64,000 nucleotides of DNA from an uncultured Bacteroides sp. (lineage in GTDB: Bacteria; Bacteroidota; Bacteroidia; Bacteroidales; Bacteroidaceae): contig UQVZ01000002.1 of the NCBI GenBank assembly GCA_900544675.1, positions 1 through 64,000 of the forward strand, given 5' to 3'. The notes below the pieces were generated by a model. That model saw only the letters and a list, made by a program, of their open reading frames with translations, did not search any database and had not been told where the DNA came from. Shown piece by piece: positions 28,132 to 42,015 of the stretch. Each line of letters opens with the position of its first letter. Positions within the stretch are counted from its first letter, which is position 1. The translations under genes were made by a program, and so were the position numbers.

Positions 28132-28205
28132 GCAGAGACACAAAGCCACAGAGAAAAGCATGCAATTACCCTATTGGATGGAACTCTGTGGCTTTGTGTC
28201 TCTGC
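28132..28205. repeat. perfect 22-bp hairpin downstream of the NigD-like gene
   Basis: The arms 28132-28153 and 28184-28205 are exact reverse complements over 22 bases (GCAGAGACACAAAGCC...), around a 30-base loop. The same word family occurs at 7161. A further nine-base stem (CTGACTTAT 28223-28231 with ATAAGTCAG 28249-28257) follows. Both lie in the 327-base gap between convergent genes. Confidence 0.85.
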
Positions 28206-28292
28206 ATTTGCTTTCTTATATGCTGACTTATCCTAGTTAAGTATCCATATAAGTCAGATGCGTTCCCACTTCATCTTATATCCCTTCTCTGC

Positions 28293-28361
28293 AAGATTAA
28301 TAATCTTACAGGCGGAAGATTATTAATCTTATAGCTGTAAGATTATTAATCTTGCAGGAAA
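28293..28361. repeat. array of three 23-bp palindromic units (AAGATTATTAATCTT)
   Basis: Units start at 28293, 28316 and 28339. Each begins with the 15-base inverted repeat AAGATTANTAATCTT or a one-base variant, followed by eight variable bases. The spacing is a constant 23 bp. It lies between the converging NigD-like and susR-type genes. The remaining ~60 bases before the regulator stop show nothing notable. Confidence 0.85.
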
Positions 28362-28425
28362 AGCAGTTAAATGCGTGCGCTTCGGATAACAATAGAAGCT
28401 TATCCGAAACGCAAATCCAACGACC

Positions 28426-30021
28426 TTAAAGCTTCATCACTTCCTGCTCGAAATCTTCCTTGTTTATTTTCACCTTATTGCGGATGCGGCTACGGTAATT
28501 ATAAACCGTGGCGAGCGAATAACCCAGGAAATGGGCAATACGCGCTGTGTCGGTCACTCCTAAACGGATTAAGGCGAAAATACGCAGCTCCGTATTCAGC
28601 AATTCAGTAGGTTTCGGATAGATTTTACCTTCGTCGGTCAGCAAGTTATTGAAATCTTCTATAAAGTTGGGGAAAATCTCAAGAAACGACTTATCAAACT
28701 CGGTATAGAAATTCTTTCTTTCATCGCGTAAGAACTGTTCCGAACGGATAGCCTTGAACAAATCATCGATGCGCGAAGCCATAGCCAACTTTTCCAGCGA
28801 ACGACGGTACTGCTCCAACTGCTCCAGGTAACTCACACATTGGTCCAGGTAACGGGCAATGTACACTTCTTTAATCTTTCCCGTCTGTGCCAGCTTTCCG
28901 TTGACCGCCTTCAGCTCTTCATTTGCCACTGCCAGGTTACCCCGCATCATGGCAAGCTTCTTCTTTCCGTAATACAAATAAAGCGCCAAGACAACAAGCA
29001 GGGCTGCCACAACCAGCAAGGTCAGGAACAGAATGCGCGAAATATTTTTCTCCCGTGCCTTTTGTGCCGAATAAGCACGGTCGACAATGGGATAAATCTC
29101 CGTCACTTCCAAAAAGCGCAAACGGGCGTTGCAAGCCACCGCATCTTCCATCGAACAGCTCAGGTAATGATAAGCACGGTCAATATCTCCTTTTTCATAC
29201 AGTGCCCACGCCAGTTTCTGAAGGGAAGCATATTCGCGCACCGACATCTTCAGGTCGATAATAGCCGTCTGTGCCAGGTAATAAATCTGCATGTCCACAT
29301 CGTTCTTTGCCTCATACACCATAGAGAGCGTATAGTTGACATACGCTTTCTCGCGCATGCCAATCTGTTCCGACAAAGCCCTGTTCAGCAACGGGATAGC
29401 CTGGTCTGCCTGCGAATTGACAATCATTTTTTCTGCCAGCGCAATGCTTCGGCTCACCCCTTCAGGCAACAATGACAAGACAGAGTCGCGGTAACAAGCC
29501 GTACGGTCGATGTATTTCTGCTTTTCCGACTCGATGATTGTATAATCAGCCATCCAGCCGTAATAGGTCCGCATGGCATAATAATACGACAGGAGCAAAT
29601 CGGGGAGTATGGTGCTCCTGTCTATTCGTTCCATCGTTTCCAATGCCTCGTTATAAGCCCCCATTACTCCCATCGCATCGGCACGGTTAATCATCACCTT
29701 TGCCTTGGCGCCGGGTTTGCCTATACTGGGAAGATATTTTTGCATTTCGTTGACATACAGCAAAGCCGAGTCTGCTTGATAATGCAAATACAAATTGAAC
29801 AGCTCATCACATAAAGTGTATTTCACCGATGCCTCCCGTTCATTGGCAAGACGTTGTTTCAATTGGAAAATGTTCCTCTCCCGTTCTTCCTGAAATTTAT
29901 TCTTATGAGCTATCATTTCATCCAGCTCTTGTAACAAACTTTCATACGGTTTCTCTTCAGCCCACAGGCAAAGAGGAGCAAAAAGAGATATCAGCCAAAC
30001 AATAGCAACATGTTTTATCAT
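28426..30021 (-). CDS. susR: SusR-type membrane-spanning regulator (DUF6377, TPR)
   Basis: This 531-residue protein has a signal/anchor at the N-terminus (about 1-21) and a periplasmic TPR-like helical region (about 25-310). One membrane segment (FLTLLVVAALLVVLALYLYY, near 330-350) and a cytoplasmic coiled region follow. A C-terminal LuxR-like helix-turn-helix completes it (ARIAHFLGYSLATVYNYRSRI). It is divergent from susA, exactly as susR in B. thetaiotaomicron, where it senses maltose and activates the sus genes. A minus-strand box TATCTTTG (30114-30121) is its likely promoter. Confidence 0.85.
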   Translation of the reverse strand: MIKHVAIVWLISLFAPLCLWAEEKPYESLLQELDEMIAHKNKFQEERERNIFQLKQRLANEREASVKYTLCDELFNLYLHYQADSALLYVNEMQKYLPSIGKPGAKAKVMINRADAMGVMGAYNEALETMERIDRSTILPDLLLSYYYAMRTYYGWMADYTIIESEKQKYIDRTACYRDSVLSLLPEGVSRSIALAEKMIVNSQADQAIPLLNRALSEQIGMREKAYVNYTLSMVYEAKNDVDMQIYYLAQTAIIDLKMSVREYASLQKLAWALYEKGDIDRAYHYLSCSMEDAVACNARLRFLEVTEIYPIVDRAYSAQKAREKNISRILFLTLLVVAALLVVLALYLYYGKKKLAMMRGNLAVANEELKAVNGKLAQTGKIKEVYIARYLDQCVSYLEQLEQYRRSLEKLAMASRIDDLFKAIRSEQFLRDERKNFYTEFDKSFLEIFPNFIEDFNNLLTDEGKIYPKPTELLNTELRIFALIRLGVTDTARIAHFLGYSLATVYNYRSRIRNKVKINKEDFEQEVMKL

Positions 30022-30174
30022 ATCAGTTCATTTATATTTTCGACTCATTAAATTTAAGGCAAACTTCTTATTTTCTGTATATTACAACAAATTTTCTTTT
30101 ATATTTGGATTCCAAAGATAGAAAATGTTTTTGAAATCTCCTATATTTGTTAAATATAAATTTAGAACCACTAA

Positions 30175-32040
<1,866 letters not shown>

Positions 32041-32053
32041 ATAAAAGGCAAAG

Positions 32054-32103
32054 CATGAAGAATGAAGGAAAACTGCTCTTCAGCATATTCTTCATTCTTC
32101 ATG
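32054..32103. repeat. hairpin between susA and susB
   Basis: CATGAAGAATGAA (32054-32066) is exactly complementary to 32091-32103, giving a 13-bp stem with a 24-base loop. It may end or stabilise the susA transcript. Downstream, TAATTTTG at 32248-32255 is a probable -7 box for susB. The rest of this 266-base gap shows nothing notable. Confidence 0.6.
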
Positions 32104-32288
32104 ACTTATACAACCTTTTTTACCCTTTCTAAAACACTTCTATTTTTCCTGCTCGTCAGCATGTAGAATAATCTGATTTTTAGCTTATTAAGCTTTATAC
32201 AACTTTATATTTTCCGCAATCATCGAAAAAACATTTTGAAAGAGGCGTAATTTTGCTTCCAGAGAATTTGAAAAACAAAATTCATTAA

Positions 32289-34490
<2,202 letters not shown>

Positions 34491-34659
34491 TTTTTTCAGG
34501 AACAGAAGATTAGGAATGAAACAGGAAAGAGCGGAAAAGGAGCCATTACCCGGCTCCCCTCCCACTCTTTCCCTTCGACAATGGCAACATTTCAATAGGT
34601 AAACACATATATACAGAGAGAAAGAACCATTTTTATTATTCATACTTAAACTAATAGAC

Positions 34660-37600
34660 ATGAAAATGAAAGAATTGAAAAGACGAAACAAGCTCCTGCT
34701 GCTATGGCTGGCAGGGATGCTGTTCTCCGTACAAGCCTTTGCGCAAAGCATTACGGTCAACGGAGTAGTGAAAGACAAATTGGGTGAAAGCGTAATCGGC
34801 GCCAGTGTAGTAATAAAAGGTACTACCAACGGAACTATTACCGACTTTGACGGTAACTTCACCTTGCAAGCCAATCAGGGTGACATCATCGTCATTTCCT
34901 TCATCGGATACAAGACACAAGAACTTCCGGCAGCCGCCAACATGAACGTAATCATGTCGGACGACACAGAAATGCTGGAAGAAGTTGTGGTCATCGGTTA
35001 CGGACAAGTAAAGAAAGACGATGCCACCGGTTCGGTAACGGCCATCAAGCCCGATGAACTGAGCAAGGGTATTACCACCAACGCACAAGATATGCTGGCA
35101 GGTAAAGTAGCCGGTGTAAGCGTTATCTCGAACGATGGTACACCGGGTGGCGGTGCGACAATCCGTATTCGTGGAGGTTCTTCATTGAATGCCAGCAACG
35201 ACCCGTTGATTGTCATCGACGGATTGGCATTGGACAACAGCGGTATCAAGGGTATGTCGAACGGCCTTTCCATGGTCAACCCGAATGATATCGAAACATT
35301 CACCGTATTGAAAGACGCTTCGGCTACTGCCATCTACGGTTCGCGTGCGTCAAACGGTGTCATCATCATCACGACAAAGAAAGGTAAAAGCGGACAGGCA
35401 CCGCGCGTAAGCTATAGCGGTTCGGTTTCCGTATCTACCACCCAGAAGCGTTATGATGTGCTGAACGGTGACGAATTCCGTGAATATGCCAATCAGTTAT
35501 GGGGAGAAAGCCTGCCTGCTCCATTGGGCGACGCTAACACCGACTGGCAAGACCAGGTATTCCGCACAGCGGTCAGCACCGAACACAATGTATCTATTAA
35601 CGGCGGTTTCAAGAACTTACCCTACCGTGTATCGTTGGGTTTCAACAAGAACAACGGTATCGTTAAGACTTCTGACTTCCAACGTTTCACCGCATCTGTA
35701 AACTTGGCTCCTTCATTCTTCGACGATCATTTGAAAGTAAACGTCAATGCCAAATATATGAACGGAAAGAACCGTTATGCGGAAGGCATTGGTGGTGCTA
35801 TGGCTATGGATCCGACCCGTCCTGTATATAGCGACGACCCGATGTATGCTACCGTAGGCGGATATTACCAAAACGTACAGGCTACCTCTTCTTTCTCTGA
35901 CCCTAACTGGAACTATACATCCAATCTGAACACTCCGGGAAACCCACTGGCAGCATTGGAACAGAAAGATGATACAGCCAACAGTAACGACTTCGTAGGA
36001 AACGTTGAAGTAGATTACAAATTCCATTTCCTGCCCGACCTTCGCCTGCACGCCAGCATCGGTGGTGAATATGCTGAAGGAGAGCAAACAACCATCTGGT
36101 CTCCCTACTCATTCTCATATAACTATTACGGTAGAAACCAATTGGTGACAGAATATAAGTACAACCTGTCTTATAATGTGTATGCACAATACATCAAAGA
36201 AGTGAACGACCACATGATTGACGTCATGGTCGGTGGTGAGGAACAACATTTCCACCGCAACGGATACACGCAGGCACAAGGCTGGGACAGCTATGCCGGA
36301 GTAGCGCACGATGTACAAGATCGTGCTCAAACCGCTTACGCTACCCGCAACACACTGGTATCTTACTTCGGTCGTCTGAATTACTCGTTCTTGAACCGCT
36401 ACCTGTTTACTTTCACCATGCGTTTCGATGGTTCTTCACGCTTTGCCGACGGAAACCGCTGGGGTAAGTTCCCCTCTTTGGCTTTGGGATGGAAACTGAA
36501 AGAAGAAAACTTCCTGAAAGACGTTAACTTCCTGTCCGACTTGAAGCTCCGCTTAGGCTGGGGTATCACAGGTCAGCAAGACGTGACTTCCGACTTCGCC
36601 TATATGCCGCTGTATGTAGTGAGCGATGACTATGCACAATATCCTTTCGGCGATGAATATTATCATTCATCACGTCCGAACGCATTCAATACGAATCTGA
36701 AATGGGAACAAACCACTACTTACAATGCCGGATTGGATTTCGGATTCTTGAACGGACGTATCGTAGGTAACATTGATGGTTATTACCGTAAGACAGACGA
36801 CCTGTTGAACAGTGTCAAAATCCCGGTAGGAACCAACTTCAACGCCAAAATGCTGCAAAACATCGGTTCATTGAAGAATTACGGTGTGGAATTCTCCATC
36901 AATGCCAAAGCCATTTCTACCAATGACTTCTTGTGGGACCTGACTTACAACTTTACTTGGAATCACAACGAAATTACCAAGTTGACCGGTGGAGACGACT
37001 CCAATTATTATGTAGAAACAGGAAACTCAATTTCTCCGGGAAACAATACCAAGGTACAAGTAAATAAAGTAGGTTATCCTGCCAACTCATTCTACGTGTA
37101 TCAGCAAGTGTATGATGAAAACGGACAACCCATTGAAAACATGTTCGTAGACCGCAACAATGATGGCATCATCAATGCAGCCGACAAGTACATCTACAAA
37201 AAACCTGCAGCCGACTTCCTGATGGGTCTCACTTCGAAGATGACTTACAAGAACTGGGACTTCAGCTTTGCGCTCCGTGCCAGTCTGAACAATTATGTGT
37301 ATTACGACTTCTTGGCAGGAAAGGCCAACACCAGCCAATCAGGTATCTTCTCGAATACTGCATACAGCAACACCACGAAAGAAGCGATTGCTTTAGGCTT
37401 TACCGGTCAAGGCGATTACTACATGAGTGATTATTTCGTACGCAACGCTTCGTTCCTTCGTTGTGACAATATTACATTGGGATATTCATTCCAGAATCTG
37501 TTCAAGAGCCAGGCTTACCAAGGCATAGGCGGACGTATTTACGCCACTTGTCAGAACCCGTTCATCATTACCAAGTATGACGGTCTGGATCCGGAAGTGC

Positions 37601-37671
37601 AAAGCGGTATCGACGGAAGTCCCTACCCACGTGCATTAACGTTCTTATTGGGATTAACTTTACAATTCTAA
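34660..37671 (+). CDS. susC: SusC-type TonB-dependent oligosaccharide transporter
   Basis: This 1003-residue outer-membrane protein has a signal peptide (about 1-28), a carboxypeptidase-like regulatory domain (ITVNGVVKDKLGESVIGASV...), a TonB plug (AQDMLAGKVAGVSVISNDGTPG, IRIRGGSSLNASNDPLIVIDGL) and a 22-strand-type barrel ending in aromatic LTLQF. It imports malto-oligosaccharides with SusD as its lid. It starts 169 bases after susB. A GGAGCC/GGCTCC hairpin at 34539-34557 lies in that gap. Confidence 0.95.
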   Translation: MKMKELKRRNKLLLLWLAGMLFSVQAFAQSITVNGVVKDKLGESVIGASVVIKGTTNGTITDFDGNFTLQANQGDIIVISFIGYKTQELPAAANMNVIMSDDTEMLEEVVVIGYGQVKKDDATGSVTAIKPDELSKGITTNAQDMLAGKVAGVSVISNDGTPGGGATIRIRGGSSLNASNDPLIVIDGLALDNSGIKGMSNGLSMVNPNDIETFTVLKDASATAIYGSRASNGVIIITTKKGKSGQAPRVSYSGSVSVSTTQKRYDVLNGDEFREYANQLWGESLPAPLGDANTDWQDQVFRTAVSTEHNVSINGGFKNLPYRVSLGFNKNNGIVKTSDFQRFTASVNLAPSFFDDHLKVNVNAKYMNGKNRYAEGIGGAMAMDPTRPVYSDDPMYATVGGYYQNVQATSSFSDPNWNYTSNLNTPGNPLAALEQKDDTANSNDFVGNVEVDYKFHFLPDLRLHASIGGEYAEGEQTTIWSPYSFSYNYYGRNQLVTEYKYNLSYNVYAQYIKEVNDHMIDVMVGGEEQHFHRNGYTQAQGWDSYAGVAHDVQDRAQTAYATRNTLVSYFGRLNYSFLNRYLFTFTMRFDGSSRFADGNRWGKFPSLALGWKLKEENFLKDVNFLSDLKLRLGWGITGQQDVTSDFAYMPLYVVSDDYAQYPFGDEYYHSSRPNAFNTNLKWEQTTTYNAGLDFGFLNGRIVGNIDGYYRKTDDLLNSVKIPVGTNFNAKMLQNIGSLKNYGVEFSINAKAISTNDFLWDLTYNFTWNHNEITKLTGGDDSNYYVETGNSISPGNNTKVQVNKVGYPANSFYVYQQVYDENGQPIENMFVDRNNDGIINAADKYIYKKPAADFLMGLTSKMTYKNWDFSFALRASLNNYVYYDFLAGKANTSQSGIFSNTAYSNTTKEAIALGFTGQGDYYMSDYFVRNASFLRCDNITLGYSFQNLFKSQAYQGIGGRIYATCQNPFIITKYDGLDPEVQSGIDGSPYPRALTFLLGLTLQF

Positions 37672-37693
37672 ACCTTGAAAACAAATGACTGAT

Positions 37694-39361
37694 ATGAAAA
37701 CAAAATATTTCAAACCTATATTATCGGCGGCACTGCTTACTGCCACCGCACTGGGAAGCGTGTCGTGCATCAACGATCTTGACATCAGCTCCATCGACCC
37801 GCAAAGCTCTTCCAGCTTCGACCAAGACGCAGTATTCGTAAAACAATATTCCCTGTTGGGACTGACGGGACAGAAAGGGTTGGCAGGCACTCCCGACCTT
37901 GACGGACAGGATGAAGGCGAATCCGGATTCTACCGTACCGTATTCAACTGCAACGAACTCTCTACAGATGAATGTATCTGGGTATGGCAGGACAATGTGG
38001 ACATTCCCCAGTTTACCGGACTTTCATGGAACTCATCCAGTCAACGTACCGAATGGGTATATGTCCGCCTGGGATATGACATTACCCAATACAACTTCTT
38101 CCTTGACCAGACAGAAGGTTTGACTGATGCCGAGTCTCTTCGCCAACGTGCCGAAGTGCGCTTCTTGCGTGCCTTGCATTATTGGTATTTTATCGACTTG
38201 TTCGGGAAAGCACCTTTCAAGGAACATTTCAGCAATGACCTGCCGGTAGAAAAAGGAGGCAAGGAATTGTATGATTACATCCAAACCGAACTGGCTGAAG
38301 CGGAAGCTGACATGTATGAACCGGGCGAAGCTCCTTTCGGACGTGCTGACAAAGCAGCTAATTGGCTGCTCCGTGCCCGCCTCTACTTAAATGCGGAAGT
38401 CTATACTGGTACTGCCGATTATGAAAACGCTAAGACTTATGCTGATAAAGTCATCAACTCAGGCGCTTATCAGCTTTGCGATGACTACCGTCTGATGTTT
38501 ATGGCAGACAACGACCAAAATCCTGATGCCATGAAGGAAATTATCTTCCCCATTCGTCAAGACGGTATGAAGACCCGCAACTACGGAGGTTCCACTTACT
38601 TGGTATGCGGTTCGCGCACAGGCGGTATGCCCCATATGGGAACTACCAACGGTTGGTCGTGTATCATTGCCCGCAACGCTTTGGTATACAAATTCTTCCC
38701 CAATGAAGACGTACCGATGATTCCGGAAGATGTAGACGTACCGGCACAGGCTGATCTGCCCAATGATGAGGCTATTGACGCATGGGATGAACAATACGGT
38801 GTACGCACTGTAGACATTATCGCGGCTGCCGGTGATGACCGTGCCATGTTTTATTCAGGAGCCGGAGGAGGAAGACGCACCATGGATCCGAGTGTCATCA
38901 ACAGCTTCCAAAGCGGACTTTCCATCGTGAAATGGCAGAATATCCGTTCCGACGGACAACCTACAAGCCACACCGAATATCCGGATACAGACATTCCTTT
39001 GTTCCGCTTGGCAGAAGCTTACCTGACCCGCGCCGAAGCCAACTTCCGACTGAACGACCGCAATAGTGCTTTACAAGATATCCTGACATTAAGAAGTCAT
39101 CGCGGATGTACAACCCAGCCGTCGGCAAGTGATATCGACGAAATGTACATCTTGGATGAATGGGCACGCGAATTCTACCTGGAAGGACGTCGGCGTTCCG
39201 ACCTCGTACGCTTTGATTGCTTCACCACCGACAAATATTTGTGGGACTGGAAAGGCGGTGTAAAGGAAGGACGTTCCGTTAGTGATATCTACAACGTGTT
39301 CCCCATCCCGGAAACAGACATCAATAACAATCCGAATATGACCCAAAATGAAGGTTATTAA
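37694..39361 (+). CDS. susD: SusD starch-binding surface lipoprotein
   Basis: This 555-residue lipoprotein has a lipobox (GSVSC) and starts INDLDISSIDPQ. It closely follows my memory of B. thetaiotaomicron SusD, including WQDNVDIPQ, NYGGSTYLVCG and TTNGWSC, which hold the starch-contacting aromatics and asparagine. It caps SusC and binds helical starch at the surface. The start MKTKYFKP at 37694 is chosen over 37685 because it gives a normal signal peptide. It lies 13-22 bases after susC. Confidence 0.94.
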   Translation: MKTKYFKPILSAALLTATALGSVSCINDLDISSIDPQSSSSFDQDAVFVKQYSLLGLTGQKGLAGTPDLDGQDEGESGFYRTVFNCNELSTDECIWVWQDNVDIPQFTGLSWNSSSQRTEWVYVRLGYDITQYNFFLDQTEGLTDAESLRQRAEVRFLRALHYWYFIDLFGKAPFKEHFSNDLPVEKGGKELYDYIQTELAEAEADMYEPGEAPFGRADKAANWLLRARLYLNAEVYTGTADYENAKTYADKVINSGAYQLCDDYRLMFMADNDQNPDAMKEIIFPIRQDGMKTRNYGGSTYLVCGSRTGGMPHMGTTNGWSCIIARNALVYKFFPNEDVPMIPEDVDVPAQADLPNDEAIDAWDEQYGVRTVDIIAAAGDDRAMFYSGAGGGRRTMDPSVINSFQSGLSIVKWQNIRSDGQPTSHTEYPDTDIPLFRLAEAYLTRAEANFRLNDRNSALQDILTLRSHRGCTTQPSASDIDEMYILDEWAREFYLEGRRRSDLVRFDCFTTDKYLWDWKGGVKEGRSVSDIYNVFPIPETDINNNPNMTQNEGY

Positions 39362-39385
39362 TAAACTTGTAAAACGATTACAGCC

Positions 39386-40537
39386 ATGAAAAAAATAACT
39401 AATATACTCTGCATGGCAGGAATAGGGCTCATGCTATTTTCTGCCTGCGAAACGGATAGAGACGACAATCCGACCTATCACGAAGCATCAACTTTCGTAT
39501 TGGACGACCCTGAAAACAAAGTATACGATTTGGGAGCGAACGATACCATACGGCTTACCTTGTCACAACCCGATTACGGATTTGCGGCTGCCACCACTTA
39601 TTCTGTACAGGTAAGTACTGACGCAAATTTCACCGAAGATAATTACGCGACATTGAGCACTACTTACAACGCTACGTCCATCGCCCTGCGCCCCAACGAA
39701 GTAAACGAAGCACTGGTAGCTCAATATCAGGAACAACACCCGGGAGAAGAAACCATCGGAAAAACCATTACTGCCTATATACGGCTTACAGCCCAAATCA
39801 CAGGAAGCAGTTTAGGTATTTCCACTTCTAATGTAATCACTTTAACTCAAGTGAAATTAGGAGAAGTCATCCAGACGATGGAACCGCCTACCGAGATGTA
39901 CCTTATCGGTTCTACTATCGGTGACGGAAACTGGGGAACATGGTTGCCTATGACGGTTGTCAATGGTATGCCAGGCGAATTCTGGTCAATGGTTTGGTTC
40001 GATGCCGAAGCTGTGTTCAAGTTCGGTACGATGGTGAACGAATACATCGGTTATACAGACAGCCGCCTGACAATCGATGACAAAGCGAAAGCAGGAGTTT
40101 CCGAAGCACCCACTGACGGAAACATCATGGTAAGCAAAGCCGGCTGGTATATTCTTTACATCAAAGCGGAAGTGAAGAGTGACGATTATGCCTTCACCAT
40201 GACTTTCTACGAACCGAACGTTTATGTATTCGGAGCTACAGCAAGCGACTCATGGGCATATACCGATGAATGGAAATTCACTGTACCTGACACGAAAGAC
40301 GGTAATTTCGAGTCTCCAGCCTTAGGTGCAACCGGAGAAATCCGTATGTGTATCCAAGCCAATACTGACTGGTGGCGTTTGGAATTCACCTTGAAAGACG
40401 GCGAAACCATCTTCTACCGTGAAAACAATGCAGTCAACAGCGGTTGGACCGATATGGGTTCCGAATACTCCGTAACCGGCAATGCAGGACAAAAGATTTA
40501 CTTGAACTTTGCAACCGGTACAGGTGAAGTGAAATAA
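39386..40537 (+). CDS. susE: SusE-like starch-binding outer-membrane lipoprotein
   Basis: This 383-residue lipoprotein has a lipobox LFSAC (cysteine near 20). An N-terminal immunoglobulin-like SusE domain follows (about 30-150), then C-terminal carbohydrate-binding modules (MYLIGSTIGDGNWGTWLPM; VYVFGATASDSWAYTDEWKF). Length matches SusE (about 387) rather than SusF (about 485) of B. thetaiotaomicron. It increases starch retention at the surface. It is the last gene of the operon here; the usual susF and susG do not follow. Confidence 0.85.
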   Translation: MKKITNILCMAGIGLMLFSACETDRDDNPTYHEASTFVLDDPENKVYDLGANDTIRLTLSQPDYGFAAATTYSVQVSTDANFTEDNYATLSTTYNATSIALRPNEVNEALVAQYQEQHPGEETIGKTITAYIRLTAQITGSSLGISTSNVITLTQVKLGEVIQTMEPPTEMYLIGSTIGDGNWGTWLPMTVVNGMPGEFWSMVWFDAEAVFKFGTMVNEYIGYTDSRLTIDDKAKAGVSEAPTDGNIMVSKAGWYILYIKAEVKSDDYAFTMTFYEPNVYVFGATASDSWAYTDEWKFTVPDTKDGNFESPALGATGEIRMCIQANTDWWRLEFTLKDGETIFYRENNAVNSGWTDMGSEYSVTGNAGQKIYLNFATGTGEVK

Positions 40538-40540
40538 GCA

Positions 40541-40610
40541 AAGCCTCATAAAAAAAGGAGGAAGAAAAGCGATTTCGTCTTTCTTCCTCCTTTTTTTATG
40601 AGGCTTTTTT
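40541..40610. terminator. strong bidirectional terminator between susE and porin gene
   Basis: AAGCCTCATAAAAAAAGGAGGAAGAAA on the left pairs almost perfectly with its complement on the right around a loop of about 11 bases. It has T runs on both strands. The stem of roughly 29 bp ends both the sus operon and the converging porin gene. Confidence 0.9.
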
Positions 40611-40624
40611 CAATCCGTAACTAA

Positions 40625-41872
40625 TCAGAACTGGAAAATAGCGGTCATCACCAAGCGGTGGTTCAATACGGAATGCGAATGAAGGGCTTTCGCCTTCTCG
40701 TTGAACTCATCTCCATACCAGGCATTGCAGACCGAGTATTCGGCACCGAACTTCCAATGTGGAAGATTGAACGTCAGTTCGGCTGTACCGGTAAAGAGTT
40801 GGTCGAGCGTAGTGCCCGTACCCAGCGTGCCGTACGGGACTTCTTCCGAAGCACCCAAGTTCTTCAAATAACCAAAGAACAAAGCCGGACGCCATTTCTT
40901 TCCGTATGCCACGTTCACCCAAGTAGTGGAAGTACGCAAAGGAGCATATTCTTGTTCACCCGTCACGGGGTCGATGCTTCGAATGCCATAGCCGCCCACC
41001 GTACTTGCTTGGGTCAAGTTAGTGCCCAAAACACTCTTGGCAGCTACCAGCCATCCGTTGTGCGTATATTTTACATGCGCCTCGCCCGAAACGCCTGTGA
41101 TACGCTCGTCTACCTGATAAGTGCCGTTATCCGTTTCCGACTGGGTACGCGGGGTAATGGAACTGACATGTACGCCGGCACCTGCCAACAAGCCCTCGGC
41201 ACGGTAATCCATGCTCACATACACTTCGGGGATGCTGCTCCACTTGATGAAATCCTGATGCTTGCGCGTAGCTGTCTCGCCCGGCTTATTGGTATTAGGC
41301 CCTACCGATAAATATTGCGATTGCCAGACGGCGGCTGCCGTCAGACGGAAATGATTCGAAGAAAAACGGTACCGGATTTGAGGTGCCCGGCTGAAAGGCT
41401 GATAAGGAGCACCCATGTTCAGGTTCAGTATCTCGGGAGCCACATCCCCGTAAAGCGGATGCCACGTCTGTCCCACCAGCAAAGCCGATTTGCCCCAGTC
41501 AAGGTTAAAATACACATGACGGATACGGAACAACGAATAGGTCGTTCCCGAACCACGGAAGTCCACCTCCACTTTTGCCGAAGTCTTTGCCTTTCCCAGC
41601 ATCGGTCCGGTGACGTCCACACCCAGCCGGGTATAAAGTGTATAGAAATCGCTGTTCCCGTTATCATTCAAGTCTTTCCCGTTCGGGTCCATTACCTTGT
41701 CGAGCGGATACATATAGAACAATCCGTCCACGGTTTCCGAATTCGAACGGCTATTATAGAACAAGTCCGTACGCACCTGACCATAGAATTTGTAATCGAA
41801 CCCCTTCTTCTGCGCATAGCCAGCCAGTGTTCCCCCCAGCAAGGCTGCCAACAATACTACGTGTTTTTTCAT
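40625..41872 (-). CDS. outer-membrane porin-like beta-barrel protein
   Basis: This 415-residue exported protein has a signal peptide (about 1-20, LAGYAQ) and alternating polar/aromatic strands through to a C-terminal ending MTAIFQF, the terminal phenylalanine of outer-membrane barrels. Segments such as RIRHVYFNLDWGKSALLVGQTWHPL resemble the porin family of Bacteroides. The solute is unknown. It converges with susE on the shared terminator and is divergent from a GH10-like gene. Confidence 0.75.
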   Translation of the reverse strand: MKKHVVLLAALLGGTLAGYAQKKGFDYKFYGQVRTDLFYNSRSNSETVDGLFYMYPLDKVMDPNGKDLNDNGNSDFYTLYTRLGVDVTGPMLGKAKTSAKVEVDFRGSGTTYSLFRIRHVYFNLDWGKSALLVGQTWHPLYGDVAPEILNLNMGAPYQPFSRAPQIRYRFSSNHFRLTAAAVWQSQYLSVGPNTNKPGETATRKHQDFIKWSSIPEVYVSMDYRAEGLLAGAGVHVSSITPRTQSETDNGTYQVDERITGVSGEAHVKYTHNGWLVAAKSVLGTNLTQASTVGGYGIRSIDPVTGEQEYAPLRTSTTWVNVAYGKKWRPALFFGYLKNLGASEEVPYGTLGTGTTLDQLFTGTAELTFNLPHWKFGAEYSVCNAWYGDEFNEKAKALHSHSVLNHRLVMTAIFQF

Positions 41873-42015
41873 TTCTTTTTATTTTAAAGTGTGCAAGGAT
41901 AGAAAGATATGCTTCCGTCTCCCTGCATCCGTTTTACACAAACATCGACCGCAAAAGTAACAAAAAAAGAAAAATGTTTGTATCTTTGTCCGCCTAAAAT
42001 ATTATCACACCGACC

